DNA of 64,000 bases from Mycolicibacterium iranicum (GCF_001650495.1 NZ_LWCS01000013.1:97304-161303), one strand, 5' to 3'. Positions 48,058 through 57,483 are shown, numbered from the stretch's first letter. The notes: generated by a model not told the origin, from the letters alone. Translations and numbers: made by a program.

Positions 48058-48431
48058 GATTTACGAGAGCGACGACTGACTTTGCGCAACGCCGCACGGA
48101 GTCGCTCCGACTCGTCGTCGTTCATCTGGCGCAGAAAGTAGCTCAAGACGACGTCGACGTCTCCCCCGTGCTGAAACGCGTCACGCATGAGTTGAGCGGA
48201 CCGTTCTTCGCGGGTCATTGCCGCCCAGTAGCTATAAGCTTTGCCAACCCGTCGACGCTCCAACCAGCCTTTACGGTGGAGGTTGTCCATGGTGGACATC
48301 ACGGTTGTGTAAGCGATATCCCGTTCAGCAGCCATGTCATCGAAGATCTCCCGTACGGTGACCTCTTCGCCGTAGCCCCACACGTGATCCATCACCGCCG
48401 ACTCCAGGTCGCCGAATCCCCGCTGCTGCAC
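48054..48431 (-). CDS. blaI: BlaI/MecI/CopY-family repressor, copy 2
   Basis: 125 residues. MQQRGFGDLESAVMDHVWGY and IAYTTVMSTMDNLHRKGW form the winged helix, nearly identical in the recognition region to copies 1 and 3, so all three probably bind the same dyads. The C-terminal part differs (GGDVDVVLSYFLRQMNDDES). No 23-bp site in its own promoter region. Confidence 0.9.
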   Translation of the reverse strand: MQQRGFGDLESAVMDHVWGYGEEVTVREIFDDMAAERDIAYTTVMSTMDNLHRKGWLERRRVGKAYSYWAAMTREERSAQLMRDAFQHGGDVDVVLSYFLRQMNDDESERLRAALRKVSRRSRKS

Positions 48432-48626
48432 CGCCCTGGCTCCTACCCGTCGGACAATATCTGCACCTTATGTTAGCTGCCAGCCTCGTCGAAGTGCGTC
48501 AAGCGACAAGCCGCCAAAGGCGGAGTCCCCGCGCATGCCAACGACCGAGCGCCTGATCCACCTGCACAACGCGGCTGCACGAGCGATCGATCCCCGACGG
48601 GAGCACCTTGCCCCGCCCACAGCATC

Positions 48627-48649
48627 ATCTACTATCCGCCTACGTACTA
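48627..48649. promoter_or_regulatory. BlaI-type operator (left of an overlapping pair)
   Basis: ATCTACTAT-CCGCC-TACGTACTA, upstream of the methyltransferase gene at 48718. It overlaps the next site by 8 bp, with the same 15-bp centre spacing as the ctaE pair. Confidence 0.75.
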
Positions 48650-48664
48650 TTGTACTTAGTAGCC
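48642..48664. promoter_or_regulatory. BlaI-type operator (right of an overlapping pair)
   Basis: ACGTACTAT-TGTAC-TTAGTAGCC, 54 bp before the methyltransferase start. Confidence 0.7.
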
Positions 48665-48717
48665 GGTGGCCTCGGCCACGACCCATTGCGCGCGGACATC
48701 AAGAGGAGACTTGCGGA

Positions 48718-49371
48718 GTGTCACTTTCGCATCGAATGCTCGGCAGCCAACCCGGACATCACGCGGGGATAATCCACAACCCACGCACGTACGAGATGCT
48801 CGCCAACCTGCAATTCCTCGGCAAGCGGCGACGGATATGGAGACAGTTCGCAACAGCATCTCGCGCCACCCTCGGCGAGAAAGTCATCGACATCGGTTGC
48901 GGGACCGGCTACTTCGCCGCGACACTCGCACCCATCGTGGGTAGCGGCGGTTTCGTCGTCGGTATTGATCCGTCCGCGCAGCTCATCCAGTACGCCGACG
49001 ATCACACTCCCGTGAACTGCGGCTTCACCGTGACGGGCGCTGAGAATCTACCGTTCCCGGACGCAGCTTTCGACCTGGCCGTGTCAAGCCTCGCATTCCA
49101 CCACATTCCCGAAGAACTCTGGCCCCAGGCCCTCAGTGAGATATTTCGCGTTCTACGACCAAGTGGCCGACTGTTCCTGGCCGACTACCGTCCGCCCGAG
49201 CGCCGCTGGGCGCAGAAGTTATTGAAATCTGTCGGAGGCGAGCAAGCCACGCACGACCCTCGGCCAGACCTCAAATCCGCGATTTTGACAGCCGCTTTCG
49301 CCATTTCCGACGTAGGCACATATCCTCGCATGCACCACATCGTGGCCTTCAAGACACAGACGGCTGCATGA
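48718..49371 (+). CDS. UbiE-like SAM-dependent methyltransferase
   Basis: 217 residues from GTG at 48718, with AGGAG 9 nt upstream; the frame is open further but that would include the operators. VIDIGCGTGYFAATLAPIVG, VVGIDPSAQLI and VSSLAFHHIPEELW are class I methyltransferase motifs. The substrate is not evident; quinone, lipid or thiol methylation are possible. It lies between BlaI/M56 pairs 2 and 3. Confidence 0.8.
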   Translation: MSLSHRMLGSQPGHHAGIIHNPRTYEMLANLQFLGKRRRIWRQFATASRATLGEKVIDIGCGTGYFAATLAPIVGSGGFVVGIDPSAQLIQYADDHTPVNCGFTVTGAENLPFPDAAFDLAVSSLAFHHIPEELWPQALSEIFRVLRPSGRLFLADYRPPERRWAQKLLKSVGGEQATHDPRPDLKSAILTAAFAISDVGTYPRMHHIVAFKTQTAA

Positions 49372-49404
49372 GGTAGCACTCACGCCACCTCCACCCACCC
49401 ACTT

Positions 49405-50325
49405 TCACGTTTGGCAGAGCGCGATGACCACGGCTGGTGCCGAGATGATGAGCGCCATCAATGCCAGCAGCACAACACGGTTGAGGGTTTCGCCGACTCC
49501 TCCGCCAGAGGTGCTGAGTCGGCTGGCACGCAAGGTAAACCCCTGGTCGGCGACTCCCAGAGCGCCGCCGGGCGACAGTCGATACGGCGCGGTGAAAACC
49601 AGCAGACTGTCCAACAGAGCATCGCGACCATGGCTACGGGCGGCGCGGTCGTCGGCACACATTTCGACCAAGAACTCGACGGTAGCCGCAGCAGCCCGGA
49701 ATAGCGGTACTCGCGGCACTGATGACGCCAGTGCACGCAGAGTCATCTTGATTTGAGGGTGACGGCTCGATAGATGAGCACTTTCGTGAGCCAAGACAGC
49801 GGCAAGCTCGGTCTCCTTCAAACGCGCCACCGCGCCGGTGCTGACCACCACGGCATGCGGGGGCCCTGCTACGCAATATGCCGCGGGCTGATCGGCCTGG
49901 ATGAGAAAGACTCCCGGATGCTCGGTTACTGATCCGAGAATCCTTGCTTCTCTAGAGATCTCACTGCTTCGCTCCCGAAATCGCCGTAACGTCAGGAAGA
50001 CACGTTTGGCGATCAAGATGGACACTCCCAGGACAAGAAGCGCGGAAGCGACAAAGACGACGTGCCCACGCCAACCGAAGTGATTGAGCGCGAGAAACAT
50101 ATCCACACAGAGTTGCGCGGGCAGTGCCGCGTGTTTGATCAGGAGCTCGGCCATGACATTGACGCTGGCCGCCATCCAGGCGGCGAGGGCACAACCCACG
50201 GCAGTGAGCCAGACCGCCACGGACAGGCGCGGATTGCGTCCACTACGAGTCACCTTCTCAAGGACCGGCGGCAATAGCCAGGCCAGAACGAAGCCGTAGA
50301 GCAGAATGCAGAGGGCGAAATTCAT
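49405..50325 (-). CDS. M56-family (BlaR-like) membrane metalloprotease, copy 3
   Basis: 306 residues with four or five helices, zinc motif HESAH in LAHESAHLSSRHPQI and the region LVEMCADDRAARSHG. Coupled to the third BlaI by 4 nt. No sensor domain of PBP type. Confidence 0.88.
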   Translation of the reverse strand: MNFALCILLYGFVLAWLLPPVLEKVTRSGRNPRLSVAVWLTAVGCALAAWMAASVNVMAELLIKHAALPAQLCVDMFLALNHFGWRGHVVFVASALLVLGVSILIAKRVFLTLRRFRERSSEISREARILGSVTEHPGVFLIQADQPAAYCVAGPPHAVVVSTGAVARLKETELAAVLAHESAHLSSRHPQIKMTLRALASSVPRVPLFRAAAATVEFLVEMCADDRAARSHGRDALLDSLLVFTAPYRLSPGGALGVADQGFTLRASRLSTSGGGVGETLNRVVLLALMALIISAPAVVIALCQT

Positions 50326-50696
50326 GACGCCCGGTGCCGAGGCGCCTTGCGCACCGCAACCCGAAGTCGTTCCGACTCCTCGTCATTCATCTGACGCAGA
50401 AAGAAATTCAACACCTGATCGGCGTCGCCTCCGGAATGCAGCGCATGCGCCATCAGGTGAGCCGACCTCTCCTCGCGCGTCATCGTCGGCCAATAGCTAT
50501 AGGCCTTCCCGATCCGCTTCCGCGCGAGCCACCCTTTCCGATGCAGGTTGTCCATCGTCGACATCACCGTGGTATACGCGATGTCTCGGCTCGCGACCAA
50601 ATCATCGAACACTGTGCGGACCAACACGGGGCCCCCCGTTGCCCAGACCCGATCCATCACCGCCGACTCCAGGTCTCCAAAGCCCCGCTCCTGCAC
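50322..50696 (-). CDS. blaI: BlaI/MecI/CopY-family repressor, copy 3
   Basis: 124 residues from GTG at 50696 (VQERGFGDLE), chosen because it aligns with the starts of copies 1 and 2 and has AGGAG 6 nt upstream; an in-frame ATG exists at 50723. Winged helix IAYTTVMSTMDNLHRKGWLARK as in copy 2. A half-site-like ACTTACGTA at about 50778 lies upstream but its other arm is poor. Confidence 0.88.
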   Translation of the reverse strand: MQERGFGDLESAVMDRVWATGGPVLVRTVFDDLVASRDIAYTTVMSTMDNLHRKGWLARKRIGKAYSYWPTMTREERSAHLMAHALHSGGDADQVLNFFLRQMNDEESERLRVAVRKAPRHRAS

Positions 50697-50884
50697 CGTC
50701 ACTCCTACCGCGAATGTCGTCACAACGATGATTCCTTCAATATGCCCGCCGCTAACAAGTTAACCGCACGGGGACCACTTACGTACAGCGTCACCGCATT
50801 CAATTGGCCACTAAACCCCCGCGTCGAGGTCCCAGGTCTGTGACAAACGTGAATTGAGAGACCAAAGTGATATACGTTGCGTCC

Positions 50885-50907
50885 ACGTACGTAGCTGCGT
50901 AGTAGAT
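50885..50907. promoter_or_regulatory. BlaI-type operator of broken ripA copy
   Basis: ACGTACGTA-GCTGC-GTAGTAGAT. It lies 24 bp from a segment (ACCAAAGTGATATACGTTGC) shared with the ripA-like promoter at 26218. Confidence 0.7.
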
Positions 50908-50940
50908 TGGCTCACCGCGGAGGCGAAAGGTATATCCCAA

Positions 50941-52269
50941 TGGATCCGGCGCAAAGACCGGCACGATGGGTGCTAGCGCTGTCCATGGCTTCAAAGCTGG
51001 CGTTCAATTGGGTCGGCACCGCCACTGCAGAACCCGGCTCAGCGCAGGACAATTCCATCGCGCGACTGGGCGGAGATGTTGCGCGCGCCGATCAACGCCT
51101 CGCCGATCTGCAGGCCTCTGTCCACAGCCAGTCATGAGAGCGCTCGTCCAGGTCGAAAGCGCCCGCGCCGACAAGACTTCTGTCCAGACTGCCCGCAGCC
51201 GGGCCCAAGACGCCACCACCCGGATGGAAGACGCCCAGCGTCGGTCGACGAGTTCACCGCCACGCAGTACATGAGTGGACCCGCGGAGAACACGATCTGG
51301 GCCCCAAGCCGAGAAGAGGTCGTTTCCGTCGCGCGAACACAGCAGACGCTCGCGTTGGCCTTCACTCGAAGCCCGTAACGAGCTGAAAGCAGCGAGAACC
51401 GAACACACGAATCTCGAATCCGCGGCTCGTCGAGCTCAATCCGACGCGAGATCGCAGAACGTCTGGCGCAGAGTCGCTACGACGAAGCTGTCGACGCTGT
51501 GCGCGCCTCCGAGGATGCCTTTATCGCGCCACGGAGCGAAATCGACTCTGCCACCGACGAAGCGCGGACGGCGCGGGGGCGACTCGAGAAGGCCCGCAGT
51601 ACCCCACCACCGTCCGAGCCGGGTAGCTGGGATTCTGCGCCCGACACCCAGGTCACTGGCACAGAGTGGGACACCGCCGTGCCGGCGGTTCCCGCCGCGG
51701 ACCTCTCGGATCCGGTGGCGATTGTCAACTCGGTGCTGCAGATCTCGGCAGCGTCCGCACAAGTCACAGCCAGCCTCGGGCGGCAGTTCCTTGTCAAGCT
51801 TGGCTTGATAGCCGAACCCTCGCCCTCTGTTGCCGCCGTTCCTGGGCAGATTCCGCGCGTATACGGCCAGCAGGCAGTGGAATTCGTCATTCGCCGAGGC
51901 ATGACCCAGCTCGGTGTCCCGTATTCCTGGGGCGGCGGGAACGCCAGCGGGGCCACCCGTGGCGTCGATCGAGGTGCTGGCACAGTCGGTTTCGACTGTT
52001 CCGGGCTCATGGTCTTCGCCTTTGCCGGGGTTGGCATCAGCCTTCCGAAATACTCTGGCGCGCAGTATGAAAAGGACCGCCGGGTGCCTGTGGGAGAAAT
52101 GCGTCGAGGTGATCTGATTTTCTACGGCCCCAACGGCAGTCAGCACGTTGCGATCTATCTGGGTCAGGGCCAGATGCTGGAGTCACCGTTCACAGGCTCC
52201 CAAGTGCGGATCGCTCCTGTCCGCACCAGCGGGATGACCTCGCACGTCGTGCGACTCATCGACTACTGA
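50941..52269 (+). pseudogene. RipA-like peptidoglycan endopeptidase gene with several frameshifts
   Basis: The start (ATGGATCCG) and the coiled-coil region are broken into at least three frames between 51130 and 51500. For example, LGGDVARADQRLADLQA stops at 51137 and the continuation lies in other frames. From 51499 one frame is intact through the NlpC/P60 domain (GFDCSGLMVFAF, SQHVAIYLG). Without a signal peptide in frame, the enzyme is probably not exported. Operator and promoter are conserved with the intact gene at 26346. Confidence 0.8.
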
Positions 52270-52276
52270 CAGTCGG

Positions 52277-53548
52277 TCAGCGCAGGGCGCTTCCGCTGAT
52301 CCACTTCTCCCAAGGCACGGACCAGTCTCCGTTCTGCCACTGTTCCAGCGGTGCGCCGCCGGTATTGCGAATCTCCACCACGTCACCCGGGTTGGCAAAC
52401 TCGTAGTACCACTCGGCGTTCTCTGCACTGAGATTCAGGCAGCCCGCTGACACGTTTGTGTTGCCCTGCGCCCAGACTGTTGCCTCACGCTCGTGGAGGT
52501 AGATGCCGTCGGGGCTGATCCGAACCGCGTGCGGGACGCTGATCTTGTATCCGGACGCGGAATCCACCGGTAGCCCGTACGTCGACGAGTCCATCAGGAC
52601 GGGATTCTGCTTCTCCATCACGGTGTACACACCGGGTTGCGTCCAGAACGCAATAGTCTTGCCGCCGACGGTTTCCGTGCCGCCCCTGCCCATCGACGTC
52701 GGCATCGTCCGTATGAGGACGCCGTCTTCGTAGACGCTCACCTGCTTGGTGGTGTCGTCGGCGATCGCGATCCGCGATTGCCCGATCCGGAAACTGACCT
52801 GCTTGTCCTCTTCACCGAAAAGGCCATCCCCCAGGGGGGTGCCGTAGAGACCGGCCTTGACCGTCACTTCGGTGCCGGAGGGGAAGTATTCGCGCGGGCG
52901 CCAGTGTGCCTTTCGGTCGTTGATCCACGTCCAGGCACCCTCGATCTTGGGCGCCGTGGTGACCTGAAGTCGACGCTCGGCGGCAGCCTTGTCCGATATT
53001 GCCCTGTCGAATGTCGCCACGATGACAGTTCCGACGCCATAGACGCCGCCCTCCGAAAGGGAAGCGCCATTGGTCATCCCGAGTGTGACGCCGACTTGCG
53101 CCTGTGGCGAGACGGTGGAGAACTCCGAGACAGTGGTCACTGTGGTGGCGCCGCTGCCCTGGCCGGTTGCGCTGAGGGTGTATGTCCGTCCATACCCAAG
53201 CGGCTCGTCGGGCTGCCAGGCGCGGCCGCCCGCCGTCAACCGACCCGTGACTACTCGACCGTGTTCGTTCTGCATGCGCACGTCGGTCAGCGTGCCTGAT
53301 GTCGCGGTCACCTTTACCGCGCCGACAGGCACAACATCGCTCGCGCCAGTTCGCGGAAGAATGTCGACCGCGGGCGGTTCGGGCACGGCCTTGGGCTTCT
53401 GTTCAGCCTCCAGAGCGCTGGGAGCCACCACTGCGTCAGACAGCCGAGGCTTGAGCGCGCTTGTCTGCGATGCGGTCACAAGCACGCCGACCACGGCGAA
53501 TACGCTCAGCGCAACTATCTTTCGGTGTCCAGCCAACACTTTCATCAC
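52277..53548 (-). CDS. L,D-transpeptidase (second copy, SAGCLN type)
   Basis: 423 residues from GTG. N-terminal signal anchor (IVALSVFAVVGVLVTASQ), Pro/Glu-rich linker, Ig-like domains and a YkuD domain with YLHEREATVWAQG and SAGCLNLS (Cys370). The usual His two residues before Cys is Ala, as in some LdtMt5-like enzymes. It makes 3-3 crosslinks. A BlaI-type site lies 28 bp upstream. Its stop is 7 bp from that of the broken ripA copy. Confidence 0.85.
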   Translation of the reverse strand: MMKVLAGHRKIVALSVFAVVGVLVTASQTSALKPRLSDAVVAPSALEAEQKPKAVPEPPAVDILPRTGASDVVPVGAVKVTATSGTLTDVRMQNEHGRVVTGRLTAGGRAWQPDEPLGYGRTYTLSATGQGSGATTVTTVSEFSTVSPQAQVGVTLGMTNGASLSEGGVYGVGTVIVATFDRAISDKAAAERRLQVTTAPKIEGAWTWINDRKAHWRPREYFPSGTEVTVKAGLYGTPLGDGLFGEEDKQVSFRIGQSRIAIADDTTKQVSVYEDGVLIRTMPTSMGRGGTETVGGKTIAFWTQPGVYTVMEKQNPVLMDSSTYGLPVDSASGYKISVPHAVRISPDGIYLHEREATVWAQGNTNVSAGCLNLSAENAEWYYEFANPGDVVEIRNTGGAPLEQWQNGDWSVPWEKWISGSALR

Positions 53549-53576
53549 AACTATCCGTCGGGGTGGTACCTCGTCA

Positions 53577-53599
53577 AATTACGTATCCACATAGTAGTT
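53577..53599. promoter_or_regulatory. BlaI-type operator of L,D-transpeptidase gene
   Basis: AATTACGTA-TCCAC-ATAGTAGTT, 28 bp before the transpeptidase start. Confidence 0.7.
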
Positions 53600-53658
53600 G
53601 GTCGATGCGGTGAAGGTGCGACGGCGCGACGACCAGCGGAACGAGTCGCCACACAGGT

Positions 53659-54753
53659 TCAGTACCGACGCGCGTTGTAGATCGGCGCCATCGTGATAGG
53701 GGCGACTTTGACAGGAGTCCCGTAGGTGGATGCGTGCACCATCATGCCGTCGCCGATGTAGATGCCGGCGTGGGAGGCGTCGCTGTAGAAGGTCACGATG
53801 TCGCCTGGAAGCAGGGCTTCCAGCGCCACAGGCTGGCCGCCACTGGCCAATGCCTGGCTGGAGCGGGGTAACGATTTGCCTTGCTGCAGGAATGACCACT
53901 TGATGAGTCCCGAGCAGTCGAATGCGTTGGGCCCATTCCCGCCCCACACATACGGGGAGCCCACTCGACTCAAGGCCGTCTGCACTACTGCAGCTCCGCC
54001 GCCGGTTCCTGCCGGCGGCCCCGGGACGGCGCCGTCAGGGTTCGGCATCGCGACGATATCGGACGGCGGTGGCGGTGCGGCCCCAGAAGGCGGGGGCGGT
54101 CCGGGCGCAGCGAGAACGGCGCGCTGCTCCGTGGTCAGAGCCGCATATTGTGCTTCGACACTTGAGATCTGAGTGCGCAGATCACCCTGCCGACGTTGAA
54201 TGTCGGCGCGCACTTTCGCGGTGGCATCGGTCGCTGCACGCGCCTGCGCGGCAGCGACACGAGACTCGTCTTCGGCCGCGGCAGCACGGGTGCGCGCTGC
54301 GCTGAACTGAGTCATCGCGTCTCTCATCTGCCCGGACATCACTCGCTGCACAGACAGCCGGTCGAGCAGCTCCTGGGGTGAGCCGGCACCCAGCGTCGCA
54401 GAGATATTTCCGGAAGGTCCACTGACGTACTCGGCGACAGCGACGCGGTCAACAGCAGCTTGATAACTACGCAGATCCGCCGAGGCGGCCTCCGCTCGAC
54501 CAAGATCCTCCGCCAGTTTCTCCTCAGCGGCTCGCTGCGCCTCGACTTTGAGGTCGAGATCCAATTCAGCCGAATACAACTCTTCGCTGGCTTGTTCGGC
54601 TTGTCGCGAGAGCTCCGCCATTCGCGCGAGCGCGTCCGCGGCAGGGTCTGCGCTGACCACGCCCGCGACGCTGGAGGCACCCACCGTCAAGACTGCAAGG
54701 GTAAGTAGAGCGATGACGCTTCGCAAAATCTGCGGCGGGCGCCCGTGTCTCAA
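53659..54753 (-). CDS. ripC: RipC-like NlpC/P60 peptidoglycan endopeptidase
   Basis: 364 residues from TTG at 54753, with GGAGG 8 nt upstream; the frame is open to 54810 but those codons overlap the operator. Signal peptide, coiled coil (about 40-210), Pro-rich linker, catalytic domain with AFDCSGLIKWSF (Cys280), SHAGIYIG (His328) and MVHAST. It resembles M. tuberculosis RipC (Rv2190c). Confidence 0.87.
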   Translation of the reverse strand: MRHGRPPQILRSVIALLTLAVLTVGASSVAGVVSADPAADALARMAELSRQAEQASEELYSAELDLDLKVEAQRAAEEKLAEDLGRAEAASADLRSYQAAVDRVAVAEYVSGPSGNISATLGAGSPQELLDRLSVQRVMSGQMRDAMTQFSAARTRAAAAEDESRVAAAQARAATDATAKVRADIQRRQGDLRTQISSVEAQYAALTTEQRAVLAAPGPPPPSGAAPPPPSDIVAMPNPDGAVPGPPAGTGGGAAVVQTALSRVGSPYVWGGNGPNAFDCSGLIKWSFLQQGKSLPRSSQALASGGQPVALEALLPGDIVTFYSDASHAGIYIGDGMMVHASTYGTPVKVAPITMAPIYNARRY

Positions 54754-54777
54754 AGCGACTGTCCTCCGGTGACCTTG

Positions 54778-54800
54778 ATCTACGTAGTTGGTACGTAGAT
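54778..54800. promoter_or_regulatory. BlaI-type operator of ripC-like gene
   Basis: ATCTACGTA-GTTGG-TACGTAGAT with perfectly complementary arms, 25 bp before the ripC-like TTG. Confidence 0.85.
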
Positions 54801-54881
54801 AACGGATCACACTAGAGAACGCTCACACTTTTGTCCAAACAATCAGCCCGCAGAGCATAGGCAAGGCCCGACCCGGGATGA

Positions 54882-54916
54882 CTATGGCGGAATCCCCCGA
54901 CAGGATTCCGCCATAG
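54882..54916. terminator. Strong hairpin, probable bidirectional terminator
   Basis: 14-bp perfect stem CTATGGCGGAATCC / GGATTCCGCCATAG around a 7-nt loop. No long T run follows. It sits between the end of the interrupted membrane-protein gene and the ripC promoter, and downstream (minus strand) of the orphan operator at 54968. Confidence 0.6.
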
Positions 54917-54967
54917 CGCCTTCGCCGGGATCAGCCCATACGCGGCGCCGCTCCCGACGTCTGGATA

Positions 54968-54990
54968 ATCTACTATTCAACTTAGTAGAT
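54968..54990. promoter_or_regulatory. Orphan BlaI-type operator
   Basis: ATCTACTAT-TCAAC-TTAGTAGAT, arms perfectly complementary. No coding gene starts within 150 bp on either strand; on the minus strand the hairpin at 54882 follows after 50 bp. Confidence 0.75.
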
Positions 54991-55022
54991 GGTTTGACGT
55001 TCTGCTTACGGACGCGTGATCC

Positions 55023-55869
55023 TCAACCGCCGAAGAGCAGGTACAACCCTGCGAACGTGTAGCCGACCATTGTCAGCATCATCGCCACTTGGCCGGTGAT
55101 CTGATGATCCCGCGGCAACAGTCGCAGAGCGCGATCATGTGCAGACACCACCGCAACCATGTGTCCCACGACCACGCACGAGACCTTGATCGTCCAGAGC
55201 ACCGAGGGATGCTGAGACAAGATGTAGCTGACGTCGTCCTGCGTAAGCCCGAGGAGCTGCCAGCCCAGCCCGAAAGGATCTGCTAGGCGCACGATCGTCT
55301 CTTGCCCGCGTTCAACGAGGTACGACAAGTAATGGGCGAAGATGTAGCCGACGACGATCGGAATAAGTGAATGCGCCAACTGTCCCGGAAGTTGCTGTCG
55401 CTGCTGTGGATTGATGCCCCCCGTCGCCCGAGCGGCGCCACAGAACGTCAGTCCGACGACGGCGACGAACACGAACAGTATCGCCGTCCGCAACGCTGTC
55501 GCGCCGCCGGCATCCCCCACGAGTGGAACTGCCGCCGCCGCGCGATCGACGAAGTTCCGAAATGTCGGGGACTGGGAGAAGCTGTCGAACGCCGTGGAGC
55601 CCAGCAATACCGCCAGAACTGCCACCGTTCCAGGTCGGACCGGCAGCGTCGGCAGGTGGTCGAGCGGATTGACCCACTCCACGCGTCCGGTGCCTCGGGC
55701 ACGTCGGAAAGGCGACATCCGCGACACGGCCATGCTGTACACCTCGAAGGGGTCAGCGCGTGCGAACCACCGAGCGCCGAAGACCCAGGCACCGATCCCC
55801 ACCACCGCCGCGTAGATCAATAGCCACAGCTTGATGGCCGTCAGCGAACCGGGGTCCGGGCTTGCTAGC
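55023..55869 (-). pseudogene. 3' part of membrane-protein gene interrupted by IS481-like element
   Basis: Frame from the duplicated target GCTAGC at 55864 reads SPDPGSLTAIKLWLLIYAAV and on through five or six helices to 55023. Joined to 56963-57483 it gives one protein of about 455 residues. I do not recognise the function; similar multi-helix proteins occur beside copper and oxidase genes in actinobacteria. A fragment from the internal ATG at 55820 could be made. Confidence 0.75.
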
Positions 55870-55912
55870 TGTACTGACCACGGACGTTGGTGACGGCGTG
55901 GTGAGGTGACAA

Positions 55913-55979
55913 GACGAAGACCTCCGAGTGAAGTGCGAACTGCCTAGGAACGCACCAACTCACTTCGGAGGTCTTCGTG
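55913..55979 (+). promoter_or_regulatory. Hairpin covering the transposase ribosome site
   Basis: ACGAAGACCTCCGAGTGA pairs with TCACTTCGGAGGTCTTCGT just ahead of the transposase GTG, with one bulge or mismatch. The ribosome site GGAGG (about 55968) and the start are inside the 3' arm. Read-through transcripts from outside would fold this way and be poorly translated. Confidence 0.6.
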
Positions 55980-56945
55980 TCTCACCGTAATGCCCCTTTG
56001 TCCGAAACCGGTCGCCTGCGGCTGGCTCGTTGCGTCGTCGATGATGGCTGGTCTTTGCGTCGGGCTGCCGAACGTTTCCAGGTGTCGGTGTCCACGGCCT
56101 CGCGGTGGGCGGGCCGCTATCGCGAGCAGGGTGAGTCGGGGATGGCCGACCGCAGCTCACGCCCACACCACAGCCCCAATCGCACACCTACACGCACTGA
56201 GCGGCGCATCATTGGCGTGCGCGTCACCCGGCGGTGGGGGCCAGCCCGTATCGGCTATCTGCTCGGGATTCATCCCTCAACGGTGCATCGGGTGCTGAGC
56301 CGCTACCGGATCGCCAAGCTGCGCTGGCTCGACCGCGCGACCGGACGCGTCGTTCGCCGAATGGAGTCCGCAGGCTGCGGCGACCTGGTGCACGTCGATG
56401 TCAAGAAACTCGGCAAGATCCCCGCCGGCGGCGGCTGGCGCATGGTGGGCCGTACGAAGGGCAACCGCAACGCCAGGGCCGACAAGAGCAGCGGGGTGAC
56501 CAACAAGTACGGCAACCCGGTCCGCGGTTACCACTTCATCCACACCGCCATCGACGCGCATTCGCGGCTGGCCTACTCCGAATTACTCGCCGACGAGGGC
56601 AAGGACACCGCCGCCGGCTTCTGGCGGCGTGCCAACGCGTGGTTCACCGATTGCGGCATCACCGTTCGAAAGGTGTTGACCGACAACGGGAACTGTTATC
56701 GATCGCACGTCTTCCGCGATGCCCTCGGCGATATCGAGCATCGTCGCACTCGGCCCTACCGGCCGCAGACCAACGGCAAGGTGGAGCGCTTCCATCGCAC
56801 TCTGGCCGACGAGTGGGCCTATGCGCGGCTCTACACCAGCGACGCGCAACGCTGCGACGAATACCCGCGCTGGTTGCACACCTATAATCACCACCGCGGC
56901 CATCACAGCACTCGGCGGTCAAGCACCAGCCAGCCGCGTACCTAA
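55977..56945 (+). CDS. IS481-family DDE transposase
   Basis: 322 residues from GTG. N-terminal helix-turn-helix (DDGWSLRRAAERFQVSVSTA), a second HTH (RIGYLLGIHPSTVHRVL), then the rve/DDE core: LVHVDVKKLG, VLTDNGNCYRS and NGKVERFHRTL. It appears intact and possibly active. Confidence 0.92.
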   Translation: MSHRNAPLSETGRLRLARCVVDDGWSLRRAAERFQVSVSTASRWAGRYREQGESGMADRSSRPHHSPNRTPTRTERRIIGVRVTRRWGPARIGYLLGIHPSTVHRVLSRYRIAKLRWLDRATGRVVRRMESAGCGDLVHVDVKKLGKIPAGGGWRMVGRTKGNRNARADKSSGVTNKYGNPVRGYHFIHTAIDAHSRLAYSELLADEGKDTAAGFWRRANAWFTDCGITVRKVLTDNGNCYRSHVFRDALGDIEHRRTRPYRPQTNGKVERFHRTLADEWAYARLYTSDAQRCDEYPRWLHTYNHHRGHHSTRRSSTSQPRT

Positions 56946-56949
56946 CCTC

Positions 56950-57483
56950 TCAGGTCAGTACAGCTAGCTCGAGCCACACAAAGGCGAAGAGCCCCATAGC
57001 CGCCGGCCAGTAACCCCATCGTTGCGGATACGGGCGGGGTAGCGGTCCAAGGTCCCCTTTGCGGACGACTCCGCAGAACCGATACACGGTGCGCAGGGGA
57101 GACAGCAGGCGCCAGACGGGTCCGATGCACACCGACACCGCGACCAGCCCGACCCAGAGCAGGACGTAGAACGCGCCGGCCAGCGCATTGTCGCTGCCTT
57201 GTGGACCCCATAGGGCGGCCGCCGCCACCCAGAGGGCGAAAGTCAGTGCCGCTAGCGCAGCGATCCAACGCAGCACCGCGTTATCGACGGTCCGGGTTAC
57301 CCACTCTGGTAACTCGCGGCCCGGCTTCGCCGGGTCGAAGCGCGGGTTCTTCCACGCGAGCGCGACGACGGCGAACGTCGCCGTAAGCGCCCACGCCGCG
57401 CCGATCAAGGCGAAAGACAGCGGTACAGGGAGATCTGTCGACCCGCCGACGCCATGGGCAAGGATGTCGACACGTGGGGTCAC
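56950..57483 (-). pseudogene. 5' part of membrane-protein gene interrupted by IS481-like element
   Basis: 177 residues: four helices (SFALIGAAWALTATFAVVAL, ALAGAFYVLLWVGLVAVSVC and others) with NPRFDPAKPGRELPEWV between. The frame runs into the IS (LAVLT stop). ATG overlaps the stop of the lipoprotein gene upstream (57480), so it belongs to a three-gene operon starting at 58113. Confidence 0.75.

Larger units (their letters stand above)
55870..56962 (+). mobile_element. IS481-family insertion sequence
   Basis: 1093 bp with inverted ends TGTACTGACC / GGTCAGTACA and a 6-bp duplication GCTAGC at 55864-55869 and 56963-56968. One DDE transposase gene fills it. TGT...ACA ends are typical of IS481. 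The insertion is recent enough that the target gene's frame is fully restorable. Confidence 0.9.

Noticed and set aside
50776..50798. TACGTA half-site upstream of blaI copy 3 as an autoregulatory operator
   Set aside because: Only one arm resembles the consensus; the partner arm is at background level.
54778..54810. ripC-like gene starting at ATG 54810
   Set aside because: The codons lie in the operator and lack a signal-peptide pattern; TTG at 54753 has GGAGG at proper spacing.
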